Source of the DNA: Antilocapra americana
Lineage: Eukaryota > Chordata > Mammalia > Artiodactyla > Antilocapridae
Reading direction: 5' to 3'
DNA: 64,000 nt
Assembly: GCA_007570785.1 (NCBI GenBank)
Contig: ML660777.1
Span: 9,540,499 to 9,604,498 of the forward strand
Positions within the stretch are counted from its first letter, which is position 1, and each line of letters opens with the position of its first letter. Below are positions 55,001-58,900 of the stretch, one piece after another. The notes beneath the pieces are model-generated. The model was not told the DNA's origin. It did no database searches and worked only from the letters and a program-made list of their open reading frames with translations. A program made the position numbers and the translations under genes.

Positions 55001-55866
55001 TCCCTGGAGAAGGGATAGGCTACTCACTCTAGTATTCTTGGGCTTTCCTGGTGGCTCAGCTGGTAAAGAATCTGCCTGCAGTGTGGGAGACCTGGGTTTG
55101 ATTCCTAGATTGGGAAGATCCTCTGGAGAAGGGAACAGCTACCCACTCCAGTATTGTGGCTTGGAGAATTCCATGGACTGTATAGTCTATATACTGTATA
55201 GTTCATATTCTCCTCTCCTTTTAAACTTCAGGATTTTCTTTCTTTGTTTCATCCACCCCTAAAGCCACCTTCAAAACAAATATCGATATTTCCTGTGTTA
55301 TCCATAACCATTTGATCTATGTGAAAGGGTAGAAATAGTGGTTTGGCCAAAAAGTTTGTCTGGGGTTTTCTATTATAGAAAACCCAAATGAAATTTTTGG
55401 CCAACTCAGTATGTCCAGAATATGAGGGTGATGAGAGGGAAGAAGCAGGATGACTCACATTTCCAGACCTGTCTTGGATATTTAGAAAACAATGTGTCTC
55501 TGAATACTTCCCCCTCCTCTCCACCACCTCCACAGAAATATCCTCCTTTCAAATGGATGGCAGTAACTCAGCACAATATAGCTGTTCTATACTTAAGGAT
55601 AATCTAGAAGTACGTTGTCTCTGAAAAAGTTTATGCACTAGATTTCCTCAGAGATTATAATTGAAACAGACATCCTCAACTGAGTCCTCCAAGGAACTCT
55701 TGGGAGGGGGGTGGGTGGGTATACTGAGATGAGAGTAAAAGGGGATGTTCCCTCTTAACTATACCTGGGTTGGTACATTTTTCTGCCCTCCAACCCCATT
55801 TCCAGGTGACTCTGATGGAGATGAGTGACAAGAGCTAATCTTTATTTGGTTGTGATCTCCCTCTCC

Positions 55867-55918
<52 letters not shown>

Positions 55919-58900
55919 TCCATCCATGTCTTGGGAATGTCGTTGTTCGGTAGCTAAGTCATGTCTGTCTCTCTGTGACTCCATGAACTGCAGCACTCCA
56001 GGCTTCCCTGTCCTTCACTATCTCCTGAAATTTGCTCAAACTCATCCATTGAGTCAGTAATACCATCCAACCATCTCATCCTCTGTCACCCCCTTCCCCT
56101 CTTATCCTCAATCTTTCCCAGTAACAGGGTCTTTTCCAATGAGTCAACTCTTCACATCAGATGGCCAGAGTACTGGAGGTTCAGCTTCAGTATCAGTCCT
56201 TCCAATGAATATTCAGGGTTAATTTCCTTTAGGATTGACTGGTTTGATCTCCTTGCTGTCCAAGTGACTCTCAAGTCTTGGGAAGGCAGTTACATGAATC
56301 ATGAATGTTGTCCCACCCACCAGGAAAAGCTACAAGCTTGAACAGCTTCAACCCCAGAATGAAAGGTCTTTGTAGGAGGTATTACTTTGGCTGAACAGAA
56401 GCAATTTGAAACCGGTCCCACCAGTGTGACTAGGAGACCGAGTCAAATGTCTCATAGGTTTCTCCAAGCATGACAGACACAAACAGCCAAGTTTTCTTCA
56501 AGGAGTCACAAGAAAGGTCAGCCTAGGCCAGAGGCAGGGGGACAACACCACTGGAAATCATCAGACATGTGGCCAGATAGGCATAATGCATGGGTGGTTG
56601 GGGGAAATGCCATGATAGAGGTTTGAAAAAATCATGGGGGGGGGAGTTGAACACAAAGAGGACATCTCTTCCCAGCCGAGGTGACATTTAAGTTGAAATG
56701 AGAGGGAAAACTTGACAGAGGGAAGTTTTAAGAAGGTGAACCTTTGAAAAATGTCTTAAATATTATAAGAAAAATTCCAAACTCTTAACAACATGGAATA
56801 TTTATTAGGACAGAAAAATATTATATATGTGAATATATCTCATAGAGATTAAGAATAAACTTTTAATAAAAACTATGACAACATATTTCTGGCCAATACT
56901 GCAATAGCCTATTTAGGTTTTATAAATGCCTGAATTAAAACAAAGTTATTCAGAAATTATACAACAAAGCATCTCAAATTTTGGCTTCTCTGTCTTGAAA
57001 ACAAGGTATTAACACAAAAATAGCTCAGCTTACATACAAAGAGTTCAGGCATTCAAATAATGCTAAATTCTCTCATTTAGTGATAAACTTATTCATAGTT
57101 ACGGGGGAATAGGGACTAGAGGAGTGAACAAAATTCAGAAGAAATAATAGTTAAAAGTTGATTCTAGTGTTACCATTTGACTCAGCAATTCCATTTCTAG
57201 CTATATGCCTAAAAGAAATAAGCATCCATAGAGAAGAACTTATAAAGTGCTATTTATAGCAGCATTATTTACAGCAGTCAAAATGTGGAAACAACCCAAA
57301 TTCCATCAACTGGTGAATAAACAAAATATGGCATATCCATATTATGGAGTATTATTTCATGATAAAAATGAAAGTACTGATAAATGCTATTAAATAAATC
57401 AACCTTGAGAACATTATAATTTATGAAAGGAGGCAGTCATAAAAGGCCACATATTGTATGAAACCATTTATATGAAAAGTTTAATATAGGTAAATTTATA
57501 CAGAAAGAATTGGAGGAATTGGAATTGGCTGGATTTGGAGGGGGGTTAGAATGAGAGTGATTGCTAATAGAAAGGGGGATTCTTTTGTGGTTGATGGATA
57601 TGTTCTAAACTTAGATTGTGCTGATAGTTGCCCAGCTCGGGGAATGTACGAAATCCACTGAATTGTGTCCTTCTTATGGATGAGTTTTATGTATGTGGAT
57701 TACATTTCAATAATGATGCTTTAAAATTTATTGCATTAACTTTAGGCTAAAAATGAAAATGAATTGGGCTTTTAGATTTACTTAAAATCAAGCATAACTC
57801 AGATTAGATTAGACCATCCGCACATGGTATCTGCAGCTGTCTGTAGGAGAGAAGAAATGACTGACCAAAAAAGATGGGAGGAAGTAGTGTAAGAGAGATG
57901 TCATCCAGACTGTGGGGAATGAACTGACTGATGTTCACCAACTGAAACCACCTCTGCAAATTAAAGATTCTGGTTTCCGGACGCCAAACTCAGAGACTAG
58001 AAACTGACATACAACTCCCCCAGCAGTCACTAGCCCAGAGCACGTAGTGACAGCTCCACGGGACTCTGAAATGCACACAGCTCTGCAGAAACTGCTGTCC
58101 GACAAAGCAGAGTAATTTCAGTGAACGGGTTAGTTCTCTATCCCTGTCCTGGAGAAAGAAGAATTCAGGCACCAGACAATGGATGAAGTTTCCAGTGAAA
58201 ACATGTCAGGCCTAATGTTAATGAGCCTCAAAATACACTACAAGATCACTAATGACCTCCAGTGGTTACAACTAAAATTGCTCACTTTGTGATGCATGAG
58301 GCTAGAACACAATGGCTCACAAAGCAATTGTGGATAGAAGGATTTGGTCTATTATTTTCTTATCTTGAAAGCTGTAAAGCTGGAGCCAAAGGAAACCTAG
58401 CCAATGACTATCATAAGAATGTCCCTTCCCCTTGATTTTTAAGCATTGACTGAAAAGCCTATTTATCGGTGTCCTGTCTTTGCAGCCTCTTTCAACAAAG
58501 TCTGTTAATGGGAGAAGATGGCTATCTCCCTCCAGTGACTCTTTCAGGGATAATCCATTATGGGCCCATGGATGCACAGAGAGCTGACAGCAGAGAGGGT
58601 GAGTTCATAGGCAGGAGAGAAGAAATGGTTGACTGAAAGAAATGGGGCAGGCAGAAGGGTAAGAAAGAGTGAGAAGAAGATGCTATAAACTAAGATTAGC
58701 CAGCTTGGCCTTGCACAACTCTTAGGTACTTTTTGGTAACCACCTAACAATTGCAAAGGTTGGCCTGTCCTCCCAAACCTCACCACTTCATGTAGTCTCC
58801 CCTATGGGCTGGATGAAATCCCAGCTCTCTGACCCTTGGGTGAAAGGTTCACTTAACTGAGAAATAACAGTGTTCCAGAAACAGGATTCTATCACTAACT

